Shown: positions 50,767-60,762 of the stretch, one piece after another | Position numbering within the stretch: position 1 is the first letter of the stretch | How the letters are laid out: each line of letters starts with the position of its first letter | Assembly: GCA_023014365.1 (NCBI GenBank) | Contig: JAEBUN010000014.1 | Coordinates: 930,001 to 994,000 of the forward strand | From: Lepiota brunneoincarnata | Taxonomy: Eukaryota; Basidiomycota; Agaricomycetes; Agaricales; Agaricaceae | Length of the DNA stretch: 64,000 nt | Direction: 5' to 3' | Program-made: the position numbers and the translations under genes | Notes under the pieces: generated by a model | Databases searched by the model: none | The model's input: only the letters and a program-made list of their open reading frames with translations | What the model was told of the DNA's origin: nothing

Positions 50767-51793
50767 TTAGAAGTCTCCTACTGGTTCTCTGCACATGTTA
50801 GACATGGCAATGTTATCATATCCATTGTCGAAGTCATCTTCTTCAGGGTATTTGAGTCCTGAGTATTGGTAATGGAGTGATGGGGTAGTTTGGGACCAAG
50901 CTGCCATAGGTCTATTATAAGGCATATGTCTTGTTCCTTTTGAAGGGCATTTGGTTCGTTTGTGGCGAGGTTGGAATACTCTGCAGTGTGGGCATCTATA
51001 CTTGATGCAGTTGTATGAATAATGGCCTGGGGCGTATTGTTTGCAACCAAGGCAGGCAAATTGGGGGCAGTCCATGGTCCAGTGTCTGGTTTGTTTGCAT
51101 TGAATGCATCGAGACCTGTCGTTGGGTTTAGGGTTTGGAATTTGTTGAATGGGAGCAGGGGAATTCCATATTGGGGTTGGTTTGGTGGTATTTTTATGGA
51201 AGGGGTTGTTATTTCCAACAGGATTCTTTCTTCCCAACGTGGGAGTTGGAGTGTTTTTGTTGGTGGGGGGTGCCACATTGGTTTGTTTCTTTCTGGGCAT
51301 TTGGGACATGAGTCCTTGGCAAGTGAGGAGGAATGCCTTGTAGTTTTCAGTCCACTTTCATTGGGTGTGGAAGGCATTGTGGAGGAGTTTTGTTTGTTTG
51401 ACATGATGGACATAGTTTGACCATACTTCTCGGTCGTAATCACTGATGGGGGGCTTTGTTGACTTTGTTGGTGAGGAATTGGGTGGAGGCAATGGTGCAT
51501 AGGTCTTCTACATTGGTTGTGACTGGTTCTATATTCTTTACTCCAGCTGTGTGGAAGTTGATGGGTAAAGCAGCTACTGGTTCTGGTTCTGGTGTAGTGT
51601 TGGGATCAGGGGTTTCATCTCTGACATTGATGAAGGTATTGGAGGGTGTGAAAGGGGATGGTCTTGGGATTGGAGTTGGGGAATTTTTTTCGATGTTGGG
51701 ATCATCAATGATGATGACGGAGGAGGTGGTGGAGGAAGAGGAGAAGGGGGGAGTAGATTGGGGGCAGACAAGGTCGAGGCTGTTCATGGACAT
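50767..51793 (-). pseudogene. Gypsy-2 ORF3 downstream of pol, with three zinc knuckles
   Basis: The ATG at 51793-51791 overlaps the end of the pol frame. The first ~118 codons (Ser/Thr/Pro-rich, then EPVTTNVEDLCTIASTQFL) end at 51440. A C-run at about 51449-51454 appears to carry a one-base frameshift, after which the frame continues as SDYDREVWSNYVHHVKQTKL, meets one TGA, and runs to 50767. This last part contains CIQCKQTRHWTMDC (CX2CX4HX4C) and two CX2CX6HX4C variants (CLGCKQYAPGHYSYNC, CPHCRVFQPRHKRTKC). A zinc-knuckle protein after integrase is not the standard Ty3 plan. It has no membrane segment, so it is not Env-like. Confidence 0.6.
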
Positions 51794-51971
51794 TGTTGAG
51801 TTTGTTTGGTGGTAGAGCGAAGTTGCTTCTGGTAGGTTCTGGGTAGTTCCTGGTTGTTGCTGTTAAGTTGATATTCTTCTTTATACTCTTCCAAGTATTC
51901 ATTGGCATTGTTGCGGAGTTCTTCTTCGGATATCCATTGGTTCTCTGTGTGGGAGTACTCTTTCTAATGTA
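51785..51971 (-). pseudogene. Gypsy-2 integrase C-terminus: second half of the chromodomain
   Basis: Reads YSHTENQWISEEELRNNANE followed by YLEEYKEEY and a basic Gln-rich end. The W-x(1-3)-E-E-x-L and leucine/tyrosine pattern is the C-terminal half of a chromodomain. The first half is across the Tc1 insertion at 53218-53300. Chromodomains of such integrases bind histone marks and guide insertion. Confidence 0.75.
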
Positions 51972-53217
51972 CAGTAGGGTAGCAAAAGTTTTGCGAAAAT
52001 CTGTCACATGACCTCGTTTAACAATAAACGAAAAATATTCCCACTGATCAACAACTCCACCCTACATGCCAAAAATAGCTGGACAAAAGAATACTGTCCC
52101 TGAACTACGCTCCCTGATATGTGCAAGGCATCAGGAGGGTATTCCTGCTCGCGAAATTGCCAATTTCTTTGGAGTCCATATTTCCACTGTCTATCGGGTT
52201 ATCCATAGGCACAAAGAGCAGGGTCATCATGAGGATGCTCCCAGGTCTGGGAGACCTTCCTTATTGGATGACAGGGCAATGCGACACATCAAAATTGTGC
52301 TGGAGAGAAATAGACGCCAAACTCTCCGCGAGATCACCCACACAATAAACACATTTCTCGACTCCCCTGCTCATCCCCACACTATCCGGCGTGCCATTAG
52401 GTATCAATTGGGTCTTAGCCAACACATTTCTGCAAAGAAACCATTTCTTAAGCCTTCCCATGTCAAAGCCAGGATGGTATGGGCAAGAGAATATCGGAGG
52501 TGGATGGAGGAGGACTGGAGACATGTGATTTGGACAGATGAGGCTTCTGTGGAGATTGGAAAGAGTTCAAAGGTGGTTTGGGTATGGAGGAGACCTGGTG
52601 AGAGGTACACAGAAAGGTGTTTAACCCCTACTTTCAAGTCTGGAAGACAGAGTCTTATGATATGGGGGTGCATGGCACATGGAAAACTCGGTCCACTGGT
52701 TCGTATACCCAAGGGTGCAAGGACAGCTGCAGATTATATTAGCCTCATCCTTAGTGGACCATTATGGAATTTTTATGGGAATTTATCAGAGGAGAGGGGG
52801 CAGGTAGCGGTGATGGAAGATGGAGCTCCAGTCCACCAGGCAAAGATCACCCGACAATTCCGCAAATCCCATCTCATCAATGAGCTTCCACACCCAGCTC
52901 AGTCACCAGACCTCAATCCCATCGAACATGTATGGAGATACCTCAAAGTCAGAATAAATGACCGAGCAGAAATCCCCCAAAACCTTGACAAACTTTGGGA
53001 GGCAATTCAGGAGGAGTGGAGGATGATTGATATAAATTATATTAATGACCTGGTCAAGAGCATGCCCGATCGTGCTCAGGCAGTCTATGAGGCCAAGGGC
53101 CACCATACAAAATATTAACATAATTTTAGATGCAGTTGTGGTAGTGTAGTGAATATTTTTAACGATTAATGCATTATTTGTCTTTGTTGTTTTCGCAAAA
53201 CTTTTGTTACTGTACTG
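51972..53217 (+). mobile_element. Tc1/mariner-type DNA transposon, apparently intact
   Basis: 1,246 bp flanked by TA (51970-51971 and 53218-53219). Inverted ends: CAGTAGGGTAGCAAAAGTTT on the left and, reverse-complemented, CAGTACAGTAACAAAAGTTT on the right, continuing TGCGAAAA. The single gene is undamaged. It sits inside the chromodomain of Gypsy-2; excising it with one TA rejoins the chromodomain frame (apart from one stop). The insertion therefore postdates Gypsy-2. Confidence 0.93.
52066..53118 (+). CDS. Tc1-family transposase (DD34E)
   Basis: 350 residues without interruption. The N-terminal paired-like DNA-binding region has two helix-turn-helix units (GIPAREIANFFGVHISTVYR and the REITHTINTF region) with a GRPS-type linker (APRSGRPSLLDD). 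The catalytic triad is the Asp of HVIWTDEASVE, the Asp of AVMEDGAPVHQ and the Glu of SPDLNPIEHVW; exactly 34 residues separate the last two, matching DD34E. Length is typical of the family (340-360). It should cut and paste elements with its own ends at TA sites. Confidence 0.95.
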   Translation: MPKIAGQKNTVPELRSLICARHQEGIPAREIANFFGVHISTVYRVIHRHKEQGHHEDAPRSGRPSLLDDRAMRHIKIVLERNRRQTLREITHTINTFLDSPAHPHTIRRAIRYQLGLSQHISAKKPFLKPSHVKARMVWAREYRRWMEEDWRHVIWTDEASVEIGKSSKVVWVWRRPGERYTERCLTPTFKSGRQSLMIWGCMAHGKLGPLVRIPKGARTAADYISLILSGPLWNFYGNLSEERGQVAVMEDGAPVHQAKITRQFRKSHLINELPHPAQSPDLNPIEHVWRYLKVRINDRAEIPQNLDKLWEAIQEEWRMIDINYINDLVKSMPDRAQAVYEAKGHHTKY

Positions 53218-54568
53218 TACATAGTATTGGAGTTTCCTGCAATATTGGTGGTGATTGAGAATAGCTTCTATTTTGTATTCTTCTTCTTTGTTGATGATGT
53301 CTGGTGGTGGTGGTATTGGATGAGGTCTGTATGCTTCTGTTTCATTGTATGGGATTAGGAGGTTTTGGTGGAACACCAGATGTATCTTCCATTTGATCGG
53401 AAGTTTTAATTTGTATGTGAGTGGCAATAGAACTTCTGAGATAAGGAAAGGTCTTAGTTGTTTTGGGGATGTTTTGTTGGAGATGAAGGGGAGTTTGAGG
53501 TTCTTGGCTTCTAGCCATACTTTCTGATGTGTTTCAAGGGGTTTGACAGTTCTTCTGGTTCTTTATTTCATAATATCAGTGGAGAGTTGATGTGCTGTAT
53601 GTGCTTCTTTTCTGGTGTCATCAAGGAGTCTGATGCACTCATCTACTGATGGAAAGTTTGATGTTTCCATTATTGTGGGTATCGGCAGAGGGTTGTATCC
53701 CATGCTTAGTTCAAATGGGGATTTTTGCCTTGAGGCATGTATTTTGGGGTTGTGTGCAAACTTGGCAATAGGGAGGGTTTCTGACCAGTCGAGGGGGTTC
53801 CTGGTGCAGTATATGGCAAGGTATGTCTCAATTTCTTGGTTGTATCATTTGGTGGAACCATCTGTCTGTGGATGGTATGCGGTTGAGAATGCTAGTTGGA
53901 TATTTAGGTGTTTGGCTAGTTCTCAGAGGGAGTTGGCAGCAAATCTGGGGTCTCAATCTGATATGATTTTGTTGGGTAGTCCAAATCTAGTGAAGACTTT
54001 TTCTATTAATAGTTGCCCGATGTCATCGGTGTTTGATTGATCTGAGGTTGGGATGAAAATTACCTCCTTTGTAAGGCCATGGTCCACCACGGACAATATT
54101 GCATTATGACTGGTGCTAGGCAGTAGACCAGTGATAAGATCCCATGAGATTTGAGCAAATGGGTGCTTGGAAGATGATGGTGGGATTGGTTGGGTCGGTG
54201 CACAATCTGGTCTGCATATGATTTTGTGTTGCTGACACTCTGGACAGCCTTTGACATAGTTTTTTATAAATGTTGACATTCCTGGCCAATATACTTCTTT
54301 TTTGGCAAGGCAGTATTTTCCTGTCCTCCAGGGTGACCATGTGTAGGGTGGTTGTGGTATCTTGCAATGACATCACGTCTGAGTTGGAGGTCTTCTGGAA
54401 TGATGACACATTCTTGGAACATGAGGAGTGGACCATTTGAGGTTGGGACTGTTCCGAAGTCCTTATCAGCAACGTTAGGATGTGATTCTTTGAGAAGTTT
54501 GAATGCTTCGGTGGTTCTAGCATCATACTTGGGTGATTCCATGATTCTTTCTTGGAGTTCCATATCAA
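53218..54568 (-). pseudogene. Gypsy-2 integrase (zinc-binding, rve core, barrel, first half of chromodomain)
   Basis: In element order: the zinc-binding region with RYHNHPTHGHPGGQ and GCPECQQHK (frameshifted near 54290), then the core WDLITGLLPSTSHNAILSVV and FTRFGLPNKIISD, the AYHPQTDGSTK region, the barrel with LPIKWKIHLVFHQNLL and the chromodomain start EYKIEAILNHHQYC. Stops are TGA at 53953-53955 (where the family has Arg in SDRDPRF), 53923-53925, 53846-53848 and one near 53568. Cut on its C-terminal side by the Tc1 element. Confidence 0.9.
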
Positions 54569-55910
54569 TGGTGGTGATAAAGAGGTGTTCTGGGAGTACT
54601 GTGATTGTGTTTTGATCTTCTATGTTGGTTGCAGCGACAAAGAGGTTGTTTGGAACATGGTGACATCTTCATTATCGTTATCCTTGTTGGGGATGTGGTC
54701 TGGACGTCTTGATAGAGCATCTGGTGCAGGGATCTTTGATCCTGGGATGTGTTCTAATTTGAAGCTGTAGTCAGTGAGGGTCTGGACCCATCATGCTTGT
54801 CGGTGGTTGATTTTCTGGGGTTTACGCCAATATGTGAGGTTTTGGTGATCCATTCTGATATGGACAGTATGGGGGCTGCCAAGGAGATAGTGGCGCCATT
54901 CTTCAAGGGCTCAGATAATAGCAAGGAGTTCCCTGTCATAGATGTCATAGTTTCATTCCACTGGTCTGAATGTCTTTGAATAGAATGATACAAGTTTCCA
55001 TATTCTGTTGATATCATGTTGGTACAGGACAGCTCCTGATGCAAATTTGGAAGCATCAGCTTCTATTTCGAAGGGTTTTATGGAGTCAGGCATGAGGAGT
55101 ACCAGTTCTTTTAAGGATTTGTTTTTGAGTGTTTCAAATGCTTTCTGTTGTTCTTCTTTCCATTTGAATTTGTTTGATTTGGATAGGAGTTGGTTAAGGG
55201 GTTTGGTGTGGTGGGAGTAGCTTTGGATGAACTTCCGGTAGAAGTTACAGAATCCAATGAATTTCTGAATGTGTTGGACTGTTTTTGGCACTGGCCAGTC
55301 TTCTATTCCCTTGAGTTTTCCAGGGTCCATTTTGATTTTGTCTGGTGTGATGATCATGCCGAGGTATTTGAGTCATTGCTTGTTGAACTTGCATTTTTCT
55401 GTTTTGAGGTAGAGGTTGTTTTCCTGCAGGATCTGCAGTACTTTTTCTGTAAGTCGGTCAGTTTCTTCTTGGGTTTTACTGTAGATTAGGATATCATCCA
55501 TATAGATGATGATTCCTCCTTTTTCCATTATCTTGGAGAATAGCGTATCCATCATGTGTTGGAATGTTGCAGGACTATTGCAGAGTCCAAAAAACATGAC
55601 AGTTGGTTCAAAAAGACCCATAGGAGTCTTGAACACTGCTTTCCATTGATCACCATCTTTGATTCTGATGTTATTGTATCCTAGGCGGACATCAAGCTTA
55701 GTGAAGTACTTAGCTCCTTTGAGTTTATCCATGATAGAGGAAATCATGGGGATTGGGTAGGCATTTTTGACAGTGTGATTGTTTAGATAACAATAGTCTT
55801 GGCAGGGTCGGAGGTCTCCTCCTTTCTTGGCAACAAAGAAGAATGGTGATGCCATAGGGGATTTTGAGGGGTGGATGTACCCTTTTCAGAGGTTTTCATC
55901 TATGAATTCT
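54569..55910 (-). pseudogene. Gypsy-2 reverse transcriptase-RNase H
   Basis: The open part 55373-55855 holds [20 protein letters not shown], the [16 protein letters not shown] palm, [17 protein letters not shown] and the catalytic [12 protein letters not shown]. The next open part (54953-55357) carries HIQKFIGFCNFYRKFIQSYS and the RNase H entry FEIEADASKFASGAVLYQHD. RNase H continues with [21 protein letters not shown] and WVQTLTDYSFKLEH to about 54700. Stops at 55371, 54953-54955, 54911-54913 and 54791-54793 are all TGA. The last three replace the conserved Arg of AERNY, IIRALEEW and RRQARW. Confidence 0.93.
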
Positions 55911-56701
55911 TTTAATGCTTTTTCTTTGGCAGGTGCCACTTGATAAAGTTTCATTGATTTTGCTTTGAATGTCAGTTTTAGTTCAATTTTGTGATCAAAT
56001 GTTCTTGATGGTGGGAATCATTCAGAGGCTTTCTTATTGAATATTTTAGCCCATCAGGCGAATCTCCGAGGGATCTCAGGTGGTTCTTTGTTTGATTCTA
56101 GTTGTTTTCCTTTTTGATTTGCCAATTTTGTCAGGTTATGTTGCTCATTGTGGAGCATTGTGGTGTGTGTTGCTTTGGCATTTACTTCTAATGGGGTTAG
56201 AAGTATCAGGTTCATTTCTCTTTCTAAAGAGAAGATGTTGAGGTCAACATTTGACAGGTTGACATATTCTTCGGGATTTTCCTCAGGTTGAGAGGTTTTT
56301 CCAGCCATTATGTCCATGGCGATGGAGTTGAGTTCGACAGGTCATCATAGGGTTCTGAGGAGTTTGGAAAAGTCTTGGTGATCAATTTGGGGTTTCCAAG
56401 AGAATGTCTTGGTCTTCCAGTTGATGTCAGGATTGTATTGTTCCAACCAGGGAAATCCGATGATGAGATCCTTCTCACCAGTGTTTGTGACATATGCTTC
56501 TAGTGTGCAATCTCTTCCATCAATGATGGTTCTGATTTTGATGTATTTGTGGATCTTGCCATGTTGATTGTCAGTTCCATCAATGTTACTGAGGAGAATT
56601 GGTTGGTCCAGCCATTTGGTCTGATAACCATGTCGTTCAACGACTTTGTGGGATATGAAGTCCCCTTGGGCTCCTGAGTCTATCAGGGCGGTGATGGCCA
56701 T
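55911..56701 (-). pseudogene. Gypsy-2 aspartic protease and protease-RT linker
   Basis: The retropepsin site AITALIDSGAQGDFISHKVV is intact, followed by EKDLIIGFPWLEQYNPDINW, the classic Ty3 protease C-terminus. Beyond TGA codons at 56342-56344 and 56057, a linker with PEEYVNLSNVDLNIFSLERE leads into RT. The protease itself has no visible damage over 118 codons. Confidence 0.9.
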
Positions 56702-56849
56702 GGGTTTTGATGTCTGTTCACTCCAAATCTTGATGGGTAGGTAGAGAGATCATTTATTTGGGGAGAGTCATAGTTGTACAGAATTTATTGAGAAAGTGTC
56801 CTTCTGAGAGTGAGAATATATAGAGTCCTTCTGGGAATGAGCAGGGGTG

Positions 56850-58970
56850 CATTGGTCTGTGTTCTGTTTTAAAAATCCTGGAAGGGACGCATCTCCGGGT
56901 CTTTGGCTAGTACAGAGTGGAGTTCCTGTTGGAGTTCAGGGTCAAGGTTATCAACCATTTGGTGCATCTGAGATGCAACTTCTGCAACTGCAAGAGAGTA
57001 CTTGCATTGTGGTGATTGTTAGGTGTTCCGATTTGGGAATCTGGGATGAGTGTTTTGTTGTCCTGGGAAGGGATGGTTGGGGTTTCGCACAGGGTGAGGG
57101 GGATTTGTACGCATTCCAGGGAAGCGTCTTGCTTGAGAGGGTTGAGGGCATTTGCTAACCCAGTGGTCTTTAGCTCCACATCGGAAGCATTCTTGATTTT
57201 GATAGGCTTTGATTTGTTGTCCGGTGACAACAGCATCTAACTCCAAGGAGTCTTGAAGTTCTTCTTCAGCATAGTCTGATTGAGGGATTTCTGGATAAGG
57301 ATCTTCATATCCTTCTACTGCAGCATGGTCTATTTCCATAGTGTGGGTTGTGTGGTGTGAATTGTGGAGCATTGCTCCTTTGGTAGTATTGTGTGTAGGG
57401 CATGTTGTTGTTTGGACAGCTTGGTCCACAGTTGGGTTGGTATTGGTTCCTTTGGGGGAACATGTTCCTGGGGGTGCTGTAGAGGGCATTGATTTGGCAG
57501 AAGTTGTCATCGAGTTTATTGGCTTGGGTGTACCAAGCGGTGATAGTTGTTGGAGGGTTTTCCGATTTGTCAATCTTCATGGCAATACGGCAGTTGATTG
57601 CCTTTCAGTATAGATCAATCAGGGTGCAATCTTCATTGAGTCCAGATTGACAGACAAGTTCCTTGAACTGAGAATTGAATTCAGTCATTGGTTTACCTGC
57701 TTGGTGCAGGGTTTGAAGTCTGGTATGTGTGTATGCATGTTCGTCTGCTGGGGTAAAGTTGGCTCTGAGTCTGGTGGTGAAGTTGTCCCATGACTCCATG
57801 GCTATGGGTTGTCCTGCTTGAGTCTAGGTGTTCCTCTCATGGAGGTATTGTCTAGCCCATGCTCAGGCATCTCCTGATTGCATTGTCAAGAGGACAAACA
57901 AGGTTCTGGTGAGGTCATTGTTGTAGGTGGTCGCATTAGCGAGCATGTATACTTCAATACTTCACATTGGAAGATCCAATCTTCGAATAGTCTTCTGGTT
58001 CCATCAAAGGCGATGGGTTTGAGGAGTCCTAACTCCTTTGGGGTTTGTGCGGTGGCCATTATTTGTAGTTGTCTGGGTGGTGGCAGTGGTGGTGGTGGTG
58101 TTGGAGGTTGTTTTGGTCATAAGGGAGGGGCTGGTAGGGCTAAGGGTGTTGTTGGCACGGGTAGTGCGGGTGGTTGTGGATCAGGATCCGATTGGTTGTT
58201 GTCTGTTATATAAATGTCAGAGTCGTTGTCTTCTTGAGGTTTTCCTTGATCTACTGCATATTTGTGACACGTAAGTAGGTTTTCTTCTGATTGGGAAAGT
58301 TCTCTCAGTTGTTTGAGAGCATATTTGAGCTTTTGAAGTTCAAAATCATTTAGTGGGCTTGCTTTAGCACAATATTCTTCAGCTTGTTTGCGTTTCTTTT
58401 CTTCTTGTTTGTAGTGTTCTTCTAATTCTTTTTCGTGTTGTAGTCTTTGTCATTCTGCTAGTTCTTCAGCAAAACTTGTTCAAGTGTGTGTGGATATTGA
58501 TGCACTTGGCGCAGGTGAGTCAAATGGGGATGGAGGATAGAATGGTGATGGTGTTTGAGTGGGTCACAGTGTAGGATTTCTTCTGGGATCTGGGTTTTGT
58601 ATACCTGGTCCTGAGATTCTGTTTCTCAATTTGGGAGGAGGGGGTGATGGGGATTCTTGGGCTGAGAATTTCTTTGGAGGCGTGGTGATATTTGTCTAGT
58701 GATCGATTATCACTAGAAGTATGAAGAATTGGGTGGTGATTATGGATATTCCTGAATACAGGTTCCACGATCTGATGACACAACAGTGGCAGGGGCACAT
58801 GATGCGTTCAAGTTCTAGAGTGATTATTCGGTAGGCAATGAGGGTGGCAGTTGACGTAAAGTCGAATATGAGGAGGTAAGCCAGGTCTGCTGGCAGGGGT
58901 GGGATGGAGAATAAGAATGTAGCAATGGCTACAGAGAATGTTGCAATTGGCGACAACATCGTATTTTACA
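56850..58970 (-). pseudogene. Gypsy-2 gag and nucleocapsid
   Basis: Pieces of gag in several frames: the capsid segment 57605-57799 (MESWDNFTTRLRANFTPADE, PMTEFNSQFKELVCQSGLNE), then 57019-57580 with the zinc knuckle CFRCGAKDHWVSKC (CX2CX4HX4C). The 5' part (57830-58970) is Glu/Lys- and Pro-rich, broken by stops including TGA at about 57862. Several frameshifts. Confidence 0.8.
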
Positions 58971-59321
58971 ACACAGAGTACCTCGACGCATTCAGTACAT
59001 CAGCAGAGCAGAGCAGAGGGTGAGCAAGAGATAAGCAGCAAAGTATCTTAGTGTTTTGTTACCCAGGTTAGGGGTTTGCTCTTGAGTAGCACAGGGTTCA
59101 ACACAGGATGTCTATACAGACTTGGTCCTGTCCTACTAAGCATGACTTGGAGACAACGGAGCACTATAGTCCAGCCAGTTTAGAGGCAAAGAGTTATAGG
59201 AAGCAAGAACTTTATAACACTAAGATAAGGATACAAGGGTATGGTACAGTATCCTTATATACTACTATGTGTGGCTATGCTCCTACTATATATATCTGGA
59301 CCCAGGTAAGTGAGTCATATC

Positions 59322-60006
59322 TGTTATGAACAGTCTGGATCAAGAGGAACAAGAGCAATTATTTGACTTTACAAGATGGGTACAGGAGACCACAGACCAG
59401 TTGCAAGCACAGGAATATGAAGACAAAGAAGGGGAATACTACAACACCATGCAGGACTTGGCAAGAGACATGGGAATGGAGATAACTCTGGAGGATATTC
59501 TGGAATACCCCAAGGATGAAGAAGATAGCCATGGATTAACCAATCCAACCTCCGATACGGATGGAAGCACCAAGAGAGTGGAGACCAAGAATGGAGGAGA
59601 ATCCATGGAGATAGAATTGGGAGAAGAGAATTATGAGTCAGAGGAAAGCGATGGAACATTGCACAGCAGTGGAATGGAGAACAAGAGCACTGGCTCATTG
59701 TAATATATAAATAACAGTAGGATGCCATCAGCCAGGATGTGCATCATGGTCAAGACTGTACAGGACAAGTAGAACAGCCCAATAACCTATAACAAGTATA
59801 TAGTATCTCATAGGTATATAAGGCCTGTACAAGTCTTGTTAACAGCAGTTGTTAACCCTCTCTGCCTTAACTTGGTGTGTTCCCTTGTTATCTCATTGAG
59901 CACAATCCACTAAGCTCTGCAAGGCCAACCATCTCGGACACCTTGTAGAGTGATTGAAGGCCGTCTCCAGTTATCCTTGGATACAGAAGGAGCACGGATC
60001 ATAACA
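59322..60006 (+). mobile_element. LTR-like element with internal acidic ORF (LORF), copy 2
   Basis: 685 bp with a perfect 5-bp duplication atatc (59317-59321 and 60007-60011) and ends TGTTATGA...TCATAACA. Compared with copy 1 (46405-47111), similarity covers the full length, including the 3' half (aacagtaggatgccatcagc, tggtcaagactgta, ggtatataaggcctgtacaa, ggagcacggatcataaca). The motif ggtatataaggcc at 59812 looks like a TATA box reading toward the 3' end, as expected of an LTR promoter. Confidence 0.88.
59326..59703 (+). CDS. Acidic 125-residue ORF inside the LTR-like element, copy 2 (intact)
   Basis: The ATG is the fifth to seventh base of the element. The N-terminal half (NSLDQEEQEQLFDFTRWVQE, EGEYYNTMQDLARDMG, MEITLEDILEYPKDEEDSHG) looks helical and acidic; the C-terminal half is Ser/Glu-rich and probably disordered. 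No membrane segment or signal peptide. Many differences from copy 1 are at third codon positions and both share the stop, suggesting past selection on the protein. It may be the C-terminal end of a retrotransposon protein that reads into the 3' LTR, or a separate LTR-encoded accessory protein; I cannot tell which. Confidence 0.5.
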   Translation: MNSLDQEEQEQLFDFTRWVQETTDQLQAQEYEDKEGEYYNTMQDLARDMGMEITLEDILEYPKDEEDSHGLTNPTSDTDGSTKRVETKNGGESMEIELGEENYESEESDGTLHSSGMENKSTGSL

Positions 60007-60762
60007 ATATCCTTATCTATCTAAGTATAGATTGTTCTGATGGTACTTCTGATTGTTTCAGGATGACAGGTCTTCTATCTATTTATATACTTTGGGTGTT
60101 TCTGATAAGAGTTCCTTCCAGTGAGGCTTCTGATAAGGGGACTTTAAGGGGACTTCTGATAACAGAAACAACCACTGGGCTTTGAAAACCAAGAAAGACA
60201 AGTTATATGTAAGAGAGTGAGAGAGAGAGGGAGTATGAGACTAAGAGGGAGTTTTTGGGTAGTAGATTGACTGCTGAGCTCATAAGTGAGCTTGGAACTT
60301 TATATACAAGTAAATTATCATGCTAGCTATGTTTTCTGTACCAAAACAGATCAAAAATTGAGAGATAATTATAATAGAACAAATCTGGAGAATAAAGAAT
60401 GTGAAACAGGAGAGATCGTGAAGTTTTCACAACTACGTTAACAGGGAATTGGGAAAACAGAATAGAAAAGATGAAAGGGGTGGTATGCAAGGCTCAGAGG
60501 AGCCTATATATGGGGAGAAAACTTATGCTATGGTTCAAGTTCAGGAAAAGGAATAGAAAAGTAGTGAAATTTTATTTGTTAGGGAATGTAAGAGGTTTCA
60601 AGTGAAAGGGATATGTTGCAAAATGATAATGGCTTTGTTCAGCTGGGGGTTCCAAGTTTCTTGATCCAAGTTCGGATTTCAGGTTCCGAGTTTGGGTTCC
60701 AAGTCCTACAAGAGGTGGCATAGGGCAGCCTTTGCAGGTGTAGCTGCTTGCCCACCTCTACA

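Larger units (their letters stand above)
50277..60164 (-). mobile_element. Ty3/gypsy chromodomain retrotransposon (Gypsy-2), decayed
   Basis: LTRs of 418 bp at 50277-50694 and 59057-60164 (the latter also 418 bp once a 685-bp insertion and its 5-bp duplication are removed). They begin TGTTACC and end CTGATAACA. Flanks are aaaac on the left and gaaac on the right; the intact Gypsy-1 LTR has gaaac at this point, so the duplication is GAAAC with one G-to-A change. The internal region reads minus: gag, protease, RT-RNase H, integrase with chromodomain, then a further ORF. A purine-rich tract (AGAAATGGGG on the minus strand, at 50699-50708) lies before the 3' LTR. Numerous TGA stops and several frameshifts make it non-autonomous. 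Confidence 0.93.
59057..60164 (-). repeat. Gypsy-2 LTR (5' in element orientation), split by an LTR-like element
   Basis: Pieces 59057-59321 and 60007-60164. The interruption is at gagtcatatc, where the intact LTR at 50540 reads straight through as gagtcatatcctta. Removing 59322-60006 and one atatc restores 418 bp. No TGG-type primer site follows its inner edge at 59056, where the minus strand reads AAACACTAAGATACTTTGC, so priming may differ from Gypsy-1. Confidence 0.93.
50157..60762 (+). mobile_element. Solo LTR of the Gypsy-1 family, split by Gypsy-2
   Basis: The left piece 50157-50276 begins tgaagagaactcaactctt and the right piece 60165-60762 ends cacctctaca; joined across Gypsy-2 they align with the whole 733-bp LTR (about 713 bp). 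The flanks share gtac (50153-50156 and 60763-60766). It is more diverged than the two LTRs of Gypsy-1 itself, hence older. Confidence 0.8.

Noticed and set aside
50778..51500. 240-codon minus-strand frame as a separate gene
   Set aside because: It overlaps the zinc-knuckle frame in another phase, has no motifs, and the knuckle frame explains the region.
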